A stretch of 64,000 nucleotides of DNA from JAUILH01 sp964230215 (GTDB taxonomy: Bacteria; Bacteroidota; Bacteroidia; Flavobacteriales_D; JAUILH01): assembly GCA_964230215.1 (NCBI GenBank), contig CAXRGQ010000011.1, positions 163,150 through 227,149 on the forward strand, given 5' to 3'. Positions 1 to 8,044 of this stretch are shown here, piece after piece. The position numbers were made by a program, and so were the translations under genes. The notes under the pieces were generated by a model. That model did not search any database and was not told the DNA's origin. It saw nothing but the letters and a program-made list of their open reading frames with translations. Within the stretch, counting starts at the first letter, position 1. Each line of letters starts with the position of its first letter.

Positions 1-480
1 GTTCTGAATTCGAAATTTGATATTTGAAATTCGATATTGTCGTAGACGTACTAATCAATTAATATGATTGAAGATTTATCATTGAGTGTTTATGTCTGAC
101 GCCAGAATACTAGTTAAATGCATTGTAGTTTGGCATTATGCCTATCCTCACCCTTCAGTCATTTCGCCGTGCCATCGGCAAGCCTATGGCGACCGATGGA
201 CCATACGGAGAATAAAGGATAATTAGTAATATTGGCGTTCATGGTTGACGCAATCATAGTCCAAAACTAAGAGTCATTTCGACCTTGCGGAGAAATCTAC
301 AGGGAGCACTCAACATTGTGCTCACTATAGATTTCTCCGTTGCGCTCAACCGTTACCGTGAGCGAAGGGAACGATGGTTGACTATTGCACGCACATTAGC
401 TGCCGCTCGTGGACGTTGGTGTATTATATAACACTGTGTTTGTGACGGATTGCTGCGCGATCCCTTGAAGCTCCTTGGGT
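1..480. other. gene-free stretch with degenerate repeat sequence
   Basis: No convincing reading frame is visible on either strand. The block holds a truncated copy of the GTCATTTCGACC palindromic repeat (described separately at 273-347), a related fragment near 160-172 that begins CAGTCATTTCGCC, and near 418-460 a GC-richer piece with an imperfect palindrome (GTGTATTATATAACAC) followed by GGATTGCTGCGCGATCC, itself an imperfect inverted repeat. The latter two look like remnants of mobile or repeat DNA, but I cannot assign them to a family. Confidence 0.5.
273..347 (+). repeat. REP-like palindromic repeat, truncated copy (family A)
   Basis: The copy begins GTCATTTCGACCTTGCGGAG and contains the inner inverted repeat AGAAATCTA ... 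TAGATTTCT around a short loop. It lacks the closing GTCGAAATGAC arm that complete copies near 42.1, 42.7 and 43.0 kb have, and breaks off into unrelated sequence after TTGCGCTC. It belongs to the same dispersed family as those copies. Confidence 0.75.
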
Positions 481-496
481 AAAGACCAACTCAAAA

Positions 497-527
497 GCCT
501 AATTTCTTGGGGAAATTAGCTTTTTTT
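497..527 (+). terminator. putative intrinsic terminator or hairpin
   Basis: The inverted repeat CTAATTTC/GAAATTAG, with a short G-rich loop, is followed by seven T residues on the plus strand. It would end transcription coming from upstream of the window. No plus-strand gene is visible before it within the window. Confidence 0.5.
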
Positions 528-571
528 GTTTCCCGCAAAGCTGAAAATGAAATTTTCGCTTTGCCAGAAAC

Positions 572-604
572 AAAAAAAGCCTTTGTGCAAATGCACAAAG
601 GCTT
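572..604 (-). terminator. intrinsic terminator of the tRNA-Ser gene
   Basis: Read on the minus strand, AAGCCTTTGTGC/GCACAAAGGCTT forms a long GC-containing stem followed by a run of seven T. It lies directly after the 3' end of tRNA-Ser, which is also on the minus strand. Confidence 0.75.
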
Positions 605-612
605 TTGAGTTG

Positions 613-696
613 CGGAGAGACTGGGATTTGAACCCAGGACACGGTTGCCCGTGCACAGCTTAGCAGGCTGCTGCATTACCACTCTGCCACCTCTCC
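613..696 (-). tRNA. tRNA-Ser (anticodon GCT)
   Basis: The minus strand folds into a full class II tRNA. The acceptor stem GGAGAGG pairs with TCTCTCC with discriminator G73. The D-loop region is AGAGTGGTAATGC. The anticodon loop CTGCTAA gives anticodon GCT. There is a long variable arm (GTGCACGGGCAACCGTGT region) and the T-loop GGTTCAAATCC. The long variable arm and G73 fit serine. CCA is not encoded in the DNA. A TTG-N18-TACATTTG promoter lies just upstream and a strong hairpin terminator just downstream. Confidence 0.95.
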
Positions 697-709
697 GTGA
701 TAACGGTTG

Positions 710-738
710 CAAATGTAATAAATGATTTTATTTGCCAA
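710..738 (-). promoter_or_regulatory. promoter of tRNA-Ser (Bacteroidota type)
   Basis: On the minus strand TTG and TACATTTG are separated by 18 bases. This matches the -33/-7 consensus (TTG, TAnnTTTG) known for the primary sigma factor of Bacteroidota. The -7 box ends about 13 bases before the mature tRNA start. The tRNA-Pro promoter in this window has the same spacing and an identical -7 box. Confidence 0.75.
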
Positions 739-791
739 ACATTTTTTCCAAGTAATCTCAATATTCGCTTTTATTGTATCTTCGATTTCGA

Positions 792-1439
792 ATGACCAAG
801 TATCGAATCATACTCGCTTTAATATGCATAATGTCTTCATATATGATGAAGGCACAGACATATTTTGGGATTAATTACATGCCGGGAATTGCAACAAACC
901 TACCTATAAACGGCTCCAATTTCGTTTTCACTAATATTGGTGCAACTTTAGGCACCAACTTCCCTTCTTCAAACATGGGGTTTGAAGGCGGTGTGTACTT
1001 CTTCAATAGAGGCTCTGGCGGACGCGTTGGCGTCTTCGATCAAAACAATGCTTTTGTAAGATGGGAATGGAATTCGGAGAATGCTTATCATCTCCATATC
1101 CCCGTATCTCTCAAACTTAAACAGGATAATTTCTACTTAAAAGGTGGCTTGTGTGTTGATAAGTTCTTATTCTACAAACAAAAAAGAGCAGGTATACTAA
1201 TAAGTGAAGTCCCTCCTATTTGGGCAGATAATCTCCGTTTTGGATTGCACATTGATGGTGGTGTTATCATAGACTTAGAGGACCTTGGAAGTCTGGAAGG
1301 TGGTTTATACATATCCAACACTTTCGCTGGCAACTCGGCTACCCCTATTAGTTTCCTAAACATGGGGGTATCACTTAGCTTCAATATAAACCTGAGTGAG
1401 GATGATTCTATCGATGAAGATGAATTAGAAGATTACTAG
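792..1439 (+). CDS. outer-membrane beta-barrel-like protein, uncharacterised
   Basis: The predicted protein has about 215 residues and an N-terminal signal peptide (TKYRIILALICIMSS... cut near KAQ). The rest is rich in alternating aromatic and glycine strands (YFGINYMPG, GGVYFFNRG, NLRFGLHIDGG) and a final strand INMGVSLSFNINL, as in small porin-like barrels of Bacteroidota. It ends in an acidic tail (DDSIDEDELEDY). An in-frame ATG at 774 exists, but it overlaps a TATCTTCG sequence resembling a -7 box, so I chose 792. It stands alone between tRNA-Ser and the thiolase gene. I do not recognise a specific function. Confidence 0.65.
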   Translation: MTKYRIILALICIMSSYMMKAQTYFGINYMPGIATNLPINGSNFVFTNIGATLGTNFPSSNMGFEGGVYFFNRGSGGRVGVFDQNNAFVRWEWNSENAYHLHIPVSLKLKQDNFYLKGGLCVDKFLFYKQKRAGILISEVPPIWADNLRFGLHIDGGVIIDLEDLGSLEGGLYISNTFAGNSATPISFLNMGVSLSFNINLSEDDSIDEDELEDY

Positions 1440-1492
1440 TCAATAGCCAAGTAATTTATTAAATTCGTAGCGAAACAATTAGCAAAAATCAA

Positions 1493-2671
1493 ATGAGCAA
1501 AGAAGTATATATAGTTGGAGCCGTGAGAACTCCAATGGGAAGTTTTGGTGGTGCATTATCAAGCGTATCTGCCACTGATTTAGGTGCAACCGCCATTAAA
1601 GGAGCGTTGGAGAAGTCTGGCGTGAATCCATCAGAAGTGCAAGAAGTATTCATGGGCAATGTTCTTCAAGCAAACTTAGGACAAGCACCAGCAAGACAAG
1701 CCGCTTTAAAAGCTGGTATTGGTAATAATGTACCTTGTACTACTGTGAATAAAGTATGTGCAAGTGGTATGAAATCTATTGCACTTGGTGCACAGTCTAT
1801 TCTGTTAGGCGATAACGATTTAGTAGTTGTTGGCGGAATGGAAAACATGTCTCAAGTTCCACATTACTACGTGGCGAGAAATGCAACAAAATTAGGAGAT
1901 GTAAAAATGTTAGACGGAATGGTTAAAGACGGTCTAACAGATGTATACAATCAAGTACATATGGGTGTTTGTGCTGAAAAATGTGCTGAAGAGCATAGTT
2001 TTTCTAGAGAAGCACAAGATGCTTTTGCTATCGAATCTTACAACAGATCTGCGGCAGCATGGCAAGCTGGTAAATTCAATGATGAAATTGTACCTGTTGC
2101 TGTTCCTCAAAGAAAAGGTGATCCAATTATGGTAACTGAAGATGAAGAATACAAAAACGTGAAAATGGAAAAAATTCCTGCTCTACGTCCAGTATTCAAG
2201 AAAGAAGGTACAGTAACGGCAGCCAACGCTTCTACATTAAACGACGGTGCATCTGCTTTGATTCTTGTAAGCAAAGAGAAAATGGAGGCATTAGGTCTTA
2301 AGCCATTAGCTAAGATAGTATCGTATGCGGATGCTGCACAAGAGCCAGAATGGTTTACTACAGCGCCAGCAAAAGCGGTTCCAGTAGCATTAAAGAAAGC
2401 AAACTTATCTGCTAGCGATATTGATTATTGGGAATTAAATCAGGCTTTCTCTGTTGTTGGATTGGCTAATACTAAGTTGTTAGGCTTAGATCCAGCTAAA
2501 GTAGATGTAAACGGAGGTGCAGTTGCACTTGGACATCCACTAGGAAGCTCAGGTAGTAGAATTATTGTTACGCTTATCAACGTACTTAAGCAGAATAACG
2601 GAAAGCTTGGAGCTGCCGGAATCTGTAACGGTGGCGGTGGTGCTTCTGCGATGGTAATTGAAAACTGTTAA
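1493..2671 (+). CDS. acetyl-CoA C-acetyltransferase (thiolase)
   Basis: This 392-residue enzyme of the thiolase family joins two acetyl-CoA into acetoacetyl-CoA, or runs the reverse reaction in fatty-acid degradation, in the cytoplasm. The nucleophilic cysteine lies in NKVCASGMKS (C89). The catalytic histidine motif is GGAVALGHPLGSSG (about residue 349) and the second cysteine lies in GICNGGGGAS (about 380). Length and all three motifs match biosynthetic-type thiolases (AtoB/PhaA/FadA-like). The family alone does not say which direction operates here. It is followed by a clear intrinsic terminator, so it is probably transcribed as a single gene. Confidence 0.93.
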   Translation: MSKEVYIVGAVRTPMGSFGGALSSVSATDLGATAIKGALEKSGVNPSEVQEVFMGNVLQANLGQAPARQAALKAGIGNNVPCTTVNKVCASGMKSIALGAQSILLGDNDLVVVGGMENMSQVPHYYVARNATKLGDVKMLDGMVKDGLTDVYNQVHMGVCAEKCAEEHSFSREAQDAFAIESYNRSAAAWQAGKFNDEIVPVAVPQRKGDPIMVTEDEEYKNVKMEKIPALRPVFKKEGTVTAANASTLNDGASALILVSKEKMEALGLKPLAKIVSYADAAQEPEWFTTAPAKAVPVALKKANLSASDIDYWELNQAFSVVGLANTKLLGLDPAKVDVNGGAVALGHPLGSSGSRIIVTLINVLKQNNGKLGAAGICNGGGGASAMVIENC

Positions 2672-2689
2672 TAGACATTAAATTAGATA

Positions 2690-2720
2690 AAGGACTCGAC
2701 ATTGTTGAGTCCTTTTTTTT
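2690..2720 (+). terminator. intrinsic terminator after thiolase gene
   Basis: AAGGACTCGAC and GTTGAGTCCTT form a stem with a short loop, followed by eight T residues. It closes the thiolase unit just before the start codon of the next gene at 2726. Confidence 0.85.
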
Positions 2721-2725
2721 GCTCC

Positions 2726-4009
2726 ATGCACCTCATAGTATATACCACAAAGTACCGAACTGGCGGAGATAAATTCCCCAGAATTGCTGCTACACGGGCA
2801 AAAGAGCTAGAAGCAGACGGAAAAGAGGTACTCTGTAAGGCCATCGAAAGCAAAAAAGATTTAAAGGCCATTTTTCATTCGATAAGGCAAGAAGGAAAAA
2901 CCATTGAGAGCTTTCATTTTATTGGTCACTCAGGCATGTACGGTCCTATGTACGGCACGATGGAGTTTCCAGAACAATTCAGTCCCTACGAGTGGAAACA
3001 GTTAGAGATTCCGTTTGAAGAGAATGCTGAGGCATATTTTCTGTGCTGTCGTTCGGCACGTTGGTTTGCGAATTTCTTTGCCAACACCTTTAATGTTACA
3101 ACGTACGGATATCATTGGTACACCACCTTTTCTTCGTCTCCCAAACACTTCAAAACAGATAAAGGCGGTGATAGTCCCCTTTACGCCATAGGATGTGTAG
3201 GGAAGAAATCACACGGATATCTTGGGTCAATTAAGAAGTATTTAGGAGCTGAAGCTGAAGAATTAAAACAATTCGCACCCGGAGATAACACAGACACTAG
3301 TTATGATAAGGTAGCCGAATTATATGACGCCGTTTTTCAAGATATAAAAGTGCGGGAAGACGAATGGGCATGGTTAGATCAACACATTCCCCATAATCCT
3401 GAGCAAACGATTATTGATATTGGTTGCGGAAATGGTGCCTTATTAAAGGAGTTGTCTGCCAGGATGAAAAAAGGCATTGGTTTAGATCGCTCAGCCAGTA
3501 TTTTGAAGCAGGCAGAGAAAATGAATCAAGACAATCCGCATATCGAATTTAAACAGATTACCTCTCCTATTCTACCGCTTGAAGATGCCTCTGTAGACAT
3601 TGCTATTTCCATGTTATCCTTTAGATATTTGGATTGGGATCCGCTTATGAATGAGTTAAAGCGTGTGCTAAAACCAGGTGGCAAGTTTTTAGTAGTTGAT
3701 ATGGTAGCAGTTCCTGCGAAACTCAAGCATTACCCGAGTTTGTTGACCTCAAAGTTTAAACATTATAAGCATAGGAAGAAGTATCCTGATTACTATACGG
3801 CTCTTCAAAAATTGGTTAAGCACCCAGATTGGCAAACCATGCTAAAATACAATCCCATTCGCGCCGAACATGAGATGCTCTGGTATTTAGAAAGCCGTTT
3901 TGAAGGCAGAAAAGTAGAGAAAATCAATATTGGCTATCACTCATCTGTGCTAGCTTTTGATACAGGCGATTTTCACAAAATCAATGCTTTAGAATTAAGT
4001 TATCCATGA
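2726..4009 (+). CDS. two-domain protein: caspase-like N-terminus plus SAM-dependent methyltransferase
   Basis: The protein has 427 residues. Residues from about 190 onwards form a class I methyltransferase (IIDIGCGNGALL, residues about 229-240, is the SAM-binding glycine loop; LKPGGKFLVVDM follows), closest in feel to UbiE/COQ5-like methylases. The N-terminal 175 residues have a hydrophobic strand ending in FHFIGHSGMYG (H68) and another ending in AYFLCCRSARW (C107, C108). This is the His/Cys layout of caspase-like or CHAT peptidase folds, although that assignment is my inference. An upstream TTG at 2702 lies inside the thiolase terminator, so the ATG at 2726 is preferred. The last codons overlap the next gene by 4 bases, so it heads a four-gene operon. 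Confidence 0.75.
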   Translation: MHLIVYTTKYRTGGDKFPRIAATRAKELEADGKEVLCKAIESKKDLKAIFHSIRQEGKTIESFHFIGHSGMYGPMYGTMEFPEQFSPYEWKQLEIPFEENAEAYFLCCRSARWFANFFANTFNVTTYGYHWYTTFSSSPKHFKTDKGGDSPLYAIGCVGKKSHGYLGSIKKYLGAEAEELKQFAPGDNTDTSYDKVAELYDAVFQDIKVREDEWAWLDQHIPHNPEQTIIDIGCGNGALLKELSARMKKGIGLDRSASILKQAEKMNQDNPHIEFKQITSPILPLEDASVDIAISMLSFRYLDWDPLMNELKRVLKPGGKFLVVDMVAVPAKLKHYPSLLTSKFKHYKHRKKYPDYYTALQKLVKHPDWQTMLKYNPIRAEHEMLWYLESRFEGRKVEKINIGYHSSVLAFDTGDFHKINALELSYP

Positions 4010-4734
4010 GACTAGGCATACTTGATTGGGGCATTGGTGGATGCGGCTTGTATCAACTTTTCAAACATGCACATCCGAACACATCCATAGTGTATCTTTC
4101 AGATGCTGGTTATACACCTTATGGCAAAGTTGATAAGGACATCCTAAAGGAAAGAGTGAATCATTGTCTATCCTTTCTGCATAATGAAGGTGCCACACAC
4201 ATAGCAGTTGCGTGTAATGCCGCCGGAAGTGTTGTGGATGAAAAAGAATCGATTACCAGCATAGTACATCATGCAAAACAGCATTTACTAAGCTCGAAGG
4301 CCAATAAAATAGGTGTTATTGGCGGACAACGTATTGTAGAGTCGGAACTGTATGACATAGATGAGCGTGTACATTCAGCCGTTGCTCAACCCTTAAGTGC
4401 ACTGATTGAAAGCGGAGTAACATCCGGAACGGAACTTGAGTCAGAAATTGAGCGCATCCTATCCAACTTGCCAAAGGATATTGATGAATTATTACTCGCA
4501 TGCACGCATTACCCCGCTGTTATTCATGTCATTGCTTCAAGATTAAACGAAACATGCACAATAATTGACCCTGCTCAGAGAATGTATGATTGGATAGAGG
4601 CTAATTGGAAAAATTTTGACTATTTTCAAAGTGCAGATGAGTGGTTTACAACAGGTAATCCAGAAATTAGCACAGTTTCTGCAATGAATGCGTTTAAAGT
4701 TTCAAACGCAAGATTTAAAAAAGTAAGGATTTAA
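4006..4734 (+). CDS. glutamate/aspartate racemase family protein
   Basis: This 242-residue protein of the Asp/Glu racemase superfamily has the two cysteines of the cofactor-independent mechanism: VACNAAG (C70; usually CNTAS) and LLACTHYPA (C166; matching the GCTHYP motif of MurI). The N-terminal motif is LDWGIGGCGL, where MurI normally has DSGVGG, so the substrate-binding loop is altered. The family interconverts L- and D-amino acids in the cytoplasm. It overlaps the methyltransferase gene by ATGA and sits one base before an NlpC/P60 peptidase gene, which suggests D-glutamate or murein-peptide metabolism. It may be the cell's MurI or a second, specialised racemase. Confidence 0.8.
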   Translation: MRLGILDWGIGGCGLYQLFKHAHPNTSIVYLSDAGYTPYGKVDKDILKERVNHCLSFLHNEGATHIAVACNAAGSVVDEKESITSIVHHAKQHLLSSKANKIGVIGGQRIVESELYDIDERVHSAVAQPLSALIESGVTSGTELESEIERILSNLPKDIDELLLACTHYPAVIHVIASRLNETCTIIDPAQRMYDWIEANWKNFDYFQSADEWFTTGNPEISTVSAMNAFKVSNARFKKVRI

Positions 4735-4735
4735 G

Positions 4736-5503
4736 ATGGAGTACGGAATATCAAAATTGAGCATTATACCAGGAAGAGCGGAACCTTCTGACAAAGCAGA
4801 AAACATTACGCAAATTCTGTTTGGCGAGCACTACACAATAATCGATAGCAATGAAAAATGGCTAAAGGTTGAGTTAGCGCATGACCAGTATCAATGTTGG
4901 ATAGACAAGAAACAACATACTGCCTTATCCAAGGAACAATTTGACATATTGGAGTCCATAGACAAACCTAGAACACTGGATTTACTGGGTATTGCGAAAG
5001 ACAATGTGCACGATACCTACTATAACATACCCATGGGATCTCAATTACCATTTTTTGACGATGGTGAGTTCTGCATAGAGGATAGCGAGTTTAGATTTAA
5101 AGGAAATCTTGCCGTTCAAGAAAAAGAAAATTTAATTCCCTACGCCCATTTATACCTTCATGCACCTTATTTATGGGGAGGTAGAACACCATTTGGAATC
5201 GACTGTTCTGGCTTTTCACAAATGTGCTATAAACTGATTGGTATCCAGATTCCCCGAGACGCCTATCAACAAGCTGAAATAGGTGAAGAAGTGACTTCAA
5301 TTGAAGATACACAATTAGGAGATTTAGTGTTCTTTGATAATGAGGACAAAAAAATCACCCATGTAGGCATAATGATTTCTAAAGATGAAGTGATTCACGC
5401 TTCAGGACGTGTCCGCATTGAGAAGATAGACAAACGCGGGATTTACAATGTTGATTTGAAAGGCTATTCGCATAGTCTCTGCAAAATCATGCGTATTTTA
5501 TAA
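4736..5503 (+). CDS. NlpC/P60 peptidase with SH3-like N-terminus
   Basis: The protein has 255 residues. An SH3-like region (about 5-110, with KWLKVELAHDQYQCWID) precedes an NlpC/P60 catalytic domain with GIDCSGFSQ (C157), THVGIMI (H209) and HASGRV (H221). The arrangement resembles YkfC-type gamma-D-glutamyl-diaminopimelate endopeptidases, which cut murein peptides. No signal peptide is visible, so it should act in the cytoplasm on imported peptides. It lies directly after the racemase gene and overlaps the following small gene by one base. Together with the racemase this supports recycling of D-Glu-containing peptides. The substrate is inferred, not seen. Confidence 0.87.
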   Translation: MEYGISKLSIIPGRAEPSDKAENITQILFGEHYTIIDSNEKWLKVELAHDQYQCWIDKKQHTALSKEQFDILESIDKPRTLDLLGIAKDNVHDTYYNIPMGSQLPFFDDGEFCIEDSEFRFKGNLAVQEKENLIPYAHLYLHAPYLWGGRTPFGIDCSGFSQMCYKLIGIQIPRDAYQQAEIGEEVTSIEDTQLGDLVFFDNEDKKITHVGIMISKDEVIHASGRVRIEKIDKRGIYNVDLKGYSHSLCKIMRIL

Positions 5504-5781
5504 TGAGAAGCAAACGAAGGTGTGATAAAGGACACACTTACTACAAAAGTTCAGCATGTCTTGTCTGTCCTATTTGTGAGAATATGAAACCTATGGTGTC
5601 TGAATGGCACAATAATTTTGCAGCCCCTGCAAGAAGAGCTCTCGAACGTGAAGGTTTGATTCAATTAGAATCATTGAGTGAGTTTTCAAAAGAAGAATTC
5701 CTTCAACTACACGGTATAGGTAAAAACGCCGTAAACATAGCGGATAAGTTATTGAATGAAGTTGGATTGAAATTCAGATAA
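5503..5781 (+). CDS. small zinc-finger plus helix-hairpin-helix protein (RNA polymerase alpha-CTD-like)
   Basis: This 92-residue protein has an N-terminal metal-binding patch, CDKGHTYYKSSACLVCPICE (four Cys and one His), followed by a helix-hairpin-helix region (FLQLHGIGKNAVNIADKLL). Related proteins are often annotated as RNA polymerase alpha C-terminal-domain-like and occur singly in Bacteroidota. Its start overlaps the stop codon of the NlpC/P60 gene (TAATG), so it is the last gene of the operon. A DNA- or RNA-binding role is likely from the fold, but nothing links it to the enzymes upstream beyond co-transcription. Confidence 0.75.
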   Translation: MRSKRRCDKGHTYYKSSACLVCPICENMKPMVSEWHNNFAAPARRALEREGLIQLESLSEFSKEEFLQLHGIGKNAVNIADKLLNEVGLKFR

Positions 5782-5812
5782 ATTACTAACTTAATCCAAC
5801 AAAAACTATTTT

Positions 5813-6379
5813 ATGGATCCATTATACATAGTACTAATAGCCGTAGGTGTTGTATTACTTATAATTATAGGTATTTACAACAGTTTAATCTCAAGACGTA
5901 ATCAGGTTGACAATGCGTTTGCTAGTATTGACGTAATGCTAAAGAAAAGAGCTGATTTAATTCCGCAGTTAGTAAATACTGTTAAGGGTTATGCTGCTCA
6001 TGAGAGTGCCTTGTTCGAAAAAGTTACTAAACTGAGAGCACAGGTTAAGGAAGTTGGTCTGCACTCAAACGAGCGTATCGAATTAGAGAATCAAATCACA
6101 CAAAGCATGGGGCAATTAGTATTGGTGTCCGAGTCATATCCCGACTTAAAAGCTAATGAGAACTTCTTAAATCTTCAGAGAAACATTTCTGAGATGGAAG
6201 AGCAATTATCTGCAGCTAGACGTGCCTTTAACGCCTCAGTAAACGACTATAACAATGGTATTGAGAAGTTTCCAAGCAACATTATCGCTGGCATGATGAG
6301 CTTTAAGCGCAAACCGTTCTTTGAATTACCAAAGACTAGCAGAGCCGATTTTGAAAAAACACCAGAAGTAAACGTATAG
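5813..6379 (+). CDS. lemA: LemA family membrane protein
   Basis: The 188-residue protein starts with one hydrophobic helix (about 4-24, YIVLIAVGVVLLIIIGIY). The LemA signature NQVDNAFASIDVMLKKRADLIPQLVNTVKGY follows, and the remainder is long helices (bundle fold). It should be anchored in the inner membrane. The cellular role of LemA is poorly defined. It lies one base before a DUF3137 gene, a conserved pairing in many bacteria, and they are almost certainly co-transcribed. Confidence 0.92.
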   Translation: MDPLYIVLIAVGVVLLIIIGIYNSLISRRNQVDNAFASIDVMLKKRADLIPQLVNTVKGYAAHESALFEKVTKLRAQVKEVGLHSNERIELENQITQSMGQLVLVSESYPDLKANENFLNLQRNISEMEEQLSAARRAFNASVNDYNNGIEKFPSNIIAGMMSFKRKPFFELPKTSRADFEKTPEVNV

Positions 6380-6380
6380 T

Positions 6381-7340
6381 ATGCAATCCGTTGATGATTT
6401 TAAGCTATTCTTTGAAAATGAACTGAGTGATAAGCTCGATGAGTTAGAGGTGCCCAGGAAACAGGCGGTAAGACAAAGCATTCTGCTTATCCTTATTATA
6501 CTTACCTGTATAGGCGGCGGTATAGCAGGGTTTATTGCTGGACAAATGATTATCTCCATAGCTTGTGGAGTTGCATTGATAGTTTCTGCGATAGTCTTAG
6601 GAATATCGATTAATAAGAAAGTAAAATACATAAAGAAGCACTATAAAGACGGGGTTATTCGTCCTATTGTGCATTATGTAAGTCCAGAATTGTCTTTTTC
6701 TCCAACCGACTATATATCACAGTCCGAATACAATGCGAGTAAGATTTTCCTTACAGGAGTTGACAGATATAAAGGTGATGATTTAGTGCAGGGAAAAATT
6801 GGTGCTACCTCTATTCGTTTTAGTGAAATTCATTCAGAGTATAAGACAAAAGACAAAGACGGTAAAACGCAATGGCATACCATATTTAAAGGTATATTTT
6901 TTGTGGCCGATTTCAACAAACACTTTAAAGGAGAAACATTTGTGTTGCCTGATTTAGCTGAGAAGTGGTTCGGTGGATTGGGAAAAATGATGCAAAAGGC
7001 CAACTTTACACGTCCAGAATTAATTAAACTGGAAGATCCAACCTTTGAGAAACACTTTGTGGTATATGGCACAGACCAAATTGAAGGACGTTATATTTTG
7101 TCGCCTAAACTAATGGAGCGGATCACAGAACTGCGTACTAAGGCTAAGAAAATCAGCATTTCGTTTATCAATGCCCAAGTCTATATCGCTATTAACGTAA
7201 GGAAGAATCTATTCGAACCACCATACTGGTCATCCATGAAAAAGTTTGAGCTAGTAGAAGAATACTACGCCTACCTCCTACTCTGTGTTAACATTGTAGA
7301 AGAGCTAGATTTGAACACGCGTATTTGGACTAAGGAATAG
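6381..7340 (+). CDS. DUF3137 domain membrane protein
   Basis: The protein has 319 residues. A soluble N-terminal helix is followed by two close transmembrane helices (about 36-56 and 59-75: ILLILIILTCIGGGIAGFIAG, SIACGVALIVSAIVLGI). A cytoplasmic domain with the DUF3137 features follows (VQGKIGATSIRFSEIHSEY, FKGIFFVADFNKHFKG, FVVYGTDQIEGRYILSP). DUF3137 proteins are regularly encoded next to LemA, as here, but their function is unknown. Confidence 0.85.
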   Translation: MQSVDDFKLFFENELSDKLDELEVPRKQAVRQSILLILIILTCIGGGIAGFIAGQMIISIACGVALIVSAIVLGISINKKVKYIKKHYKDGVIRPIVHYVSPELSFSPTDYISQSEYNASKIFLTGVDRYKGDDLVQGKIGATSIRFSEIHSEYKTKDKDGKTQWHTIFKGIFFVADFNKHFKGETFVLPDLAEKWFGGLGKMMQKANFTRPELIKLEDPTFEKHFVVYGTDQIEGRYILSPKLMERITELRTKAKKISISFINAQVYIAINVRKNLFEPPYWSSMKKFELVEEYYAYLLLCVNIVEELDLNTRIWTKE

Positions 7341-7397
7341 CTTAGAGTTAAGTGTAACTAATGACTGCCTTACTTGTTAATCAATAGAGCATCAGTC

Positions 7398-8036
7398 ATG
7401 AAATATTTAATCCCATTAATTGTTCTATTTTTAAGCCTATCAGTTAAATCTCAAAGCAAAATTGCTGTTGGACTAGGAACAGGTATAGCATATATTCCAG
7501 CCTATTACGAGAAGCATTCAGACATAATGTTTCCTCTCACAGCATCATTTAAATATGGTAGAAATGAGGTGTATGCAGGGTGGATTTGGACGGAGATGGA
7601 AATGTTCATTCTACAATCACACAATTATAATATCAATGGCCCCATCGCAGGATTTCGCTACCATTTTCCCAGTAAGAATCGAAATAGCCATTTTTTGTTG
7701 GACGCGAATTTTCAGCATAGAAAATATGCGTCTGACATTGGTACAATTCCATATAAGATTCCTGAAGACACAACCGGCATGCATTATCCATACTCTAATA
7801 TAACTTTTCTGGGTAAAGCTTGGAATATGCATCTTTCAGCTGGGTATGAGGCGTTTCTAGGAGATAGAATATCCATTAATGCATTGGCTGGACTAGGAAT
7901 AGTCTATCATAAAATGCAGCCCACAACGTTCGGGATGAGATTTGGCTACAATAAAACTGAAGCATGGGAATTTAGGCCCTACTTCAGCTTAAACATAAGA
8001 GTTTACCTAATAAAGCAGAAGACTATAATGGGATAA
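7398..8036 (+). CDS. secreted or outer-membrane beta-barrel protein, uncharacterised
   Basis: The protein is 212 residues from the ATG at 7398; the TTG at 7374 would add eight residues that spoil the signal peptide. MKYLIPLIVLFLSLSVKSQ is a clear signal sequence. Beta-rich repeats follow (VGLGTGIAYIPAYY, FRYHFPSKNRNSHFLLDANFQHRKY, LSAGYEAFLGDRISINALAGLGIVYH) and it ends in a strand, FRPYFSLNIRVYLI. This suits an 8-stranded outer-membrane barrel. No functional motif is visible. It faces the convergent PstS-like gene with only eight bases between them. Confidence 0.65.
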   Translation: MKYLIPLIVLFLSLSVKSQSKIAVGLGTGIAYIPAYYEKHSDIMFPLTASFKYGRNEVYAGWIWTEMEMFILQSHNYNINGPIAGFRYHFPSKNRNSHFLLDANFQHRKYASDIGTIPYKIPEDTTGMHYPYSNITFLGKAWNMHLSAGYEAFLGDRISINALAGLGIVYHKMQPTTFGMRFGYNKTEAWEFRPYFSLNIRVYLIKQKTIMG

Positions 8037-8044
8037 ACCCTTAT

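Noticed and set aside
491..712. 73-residue reading frame on the minus strand
   Set aside because: It runs through the tRNA-Ser gene and its terminator; the open frame is a by-product of those sequences.
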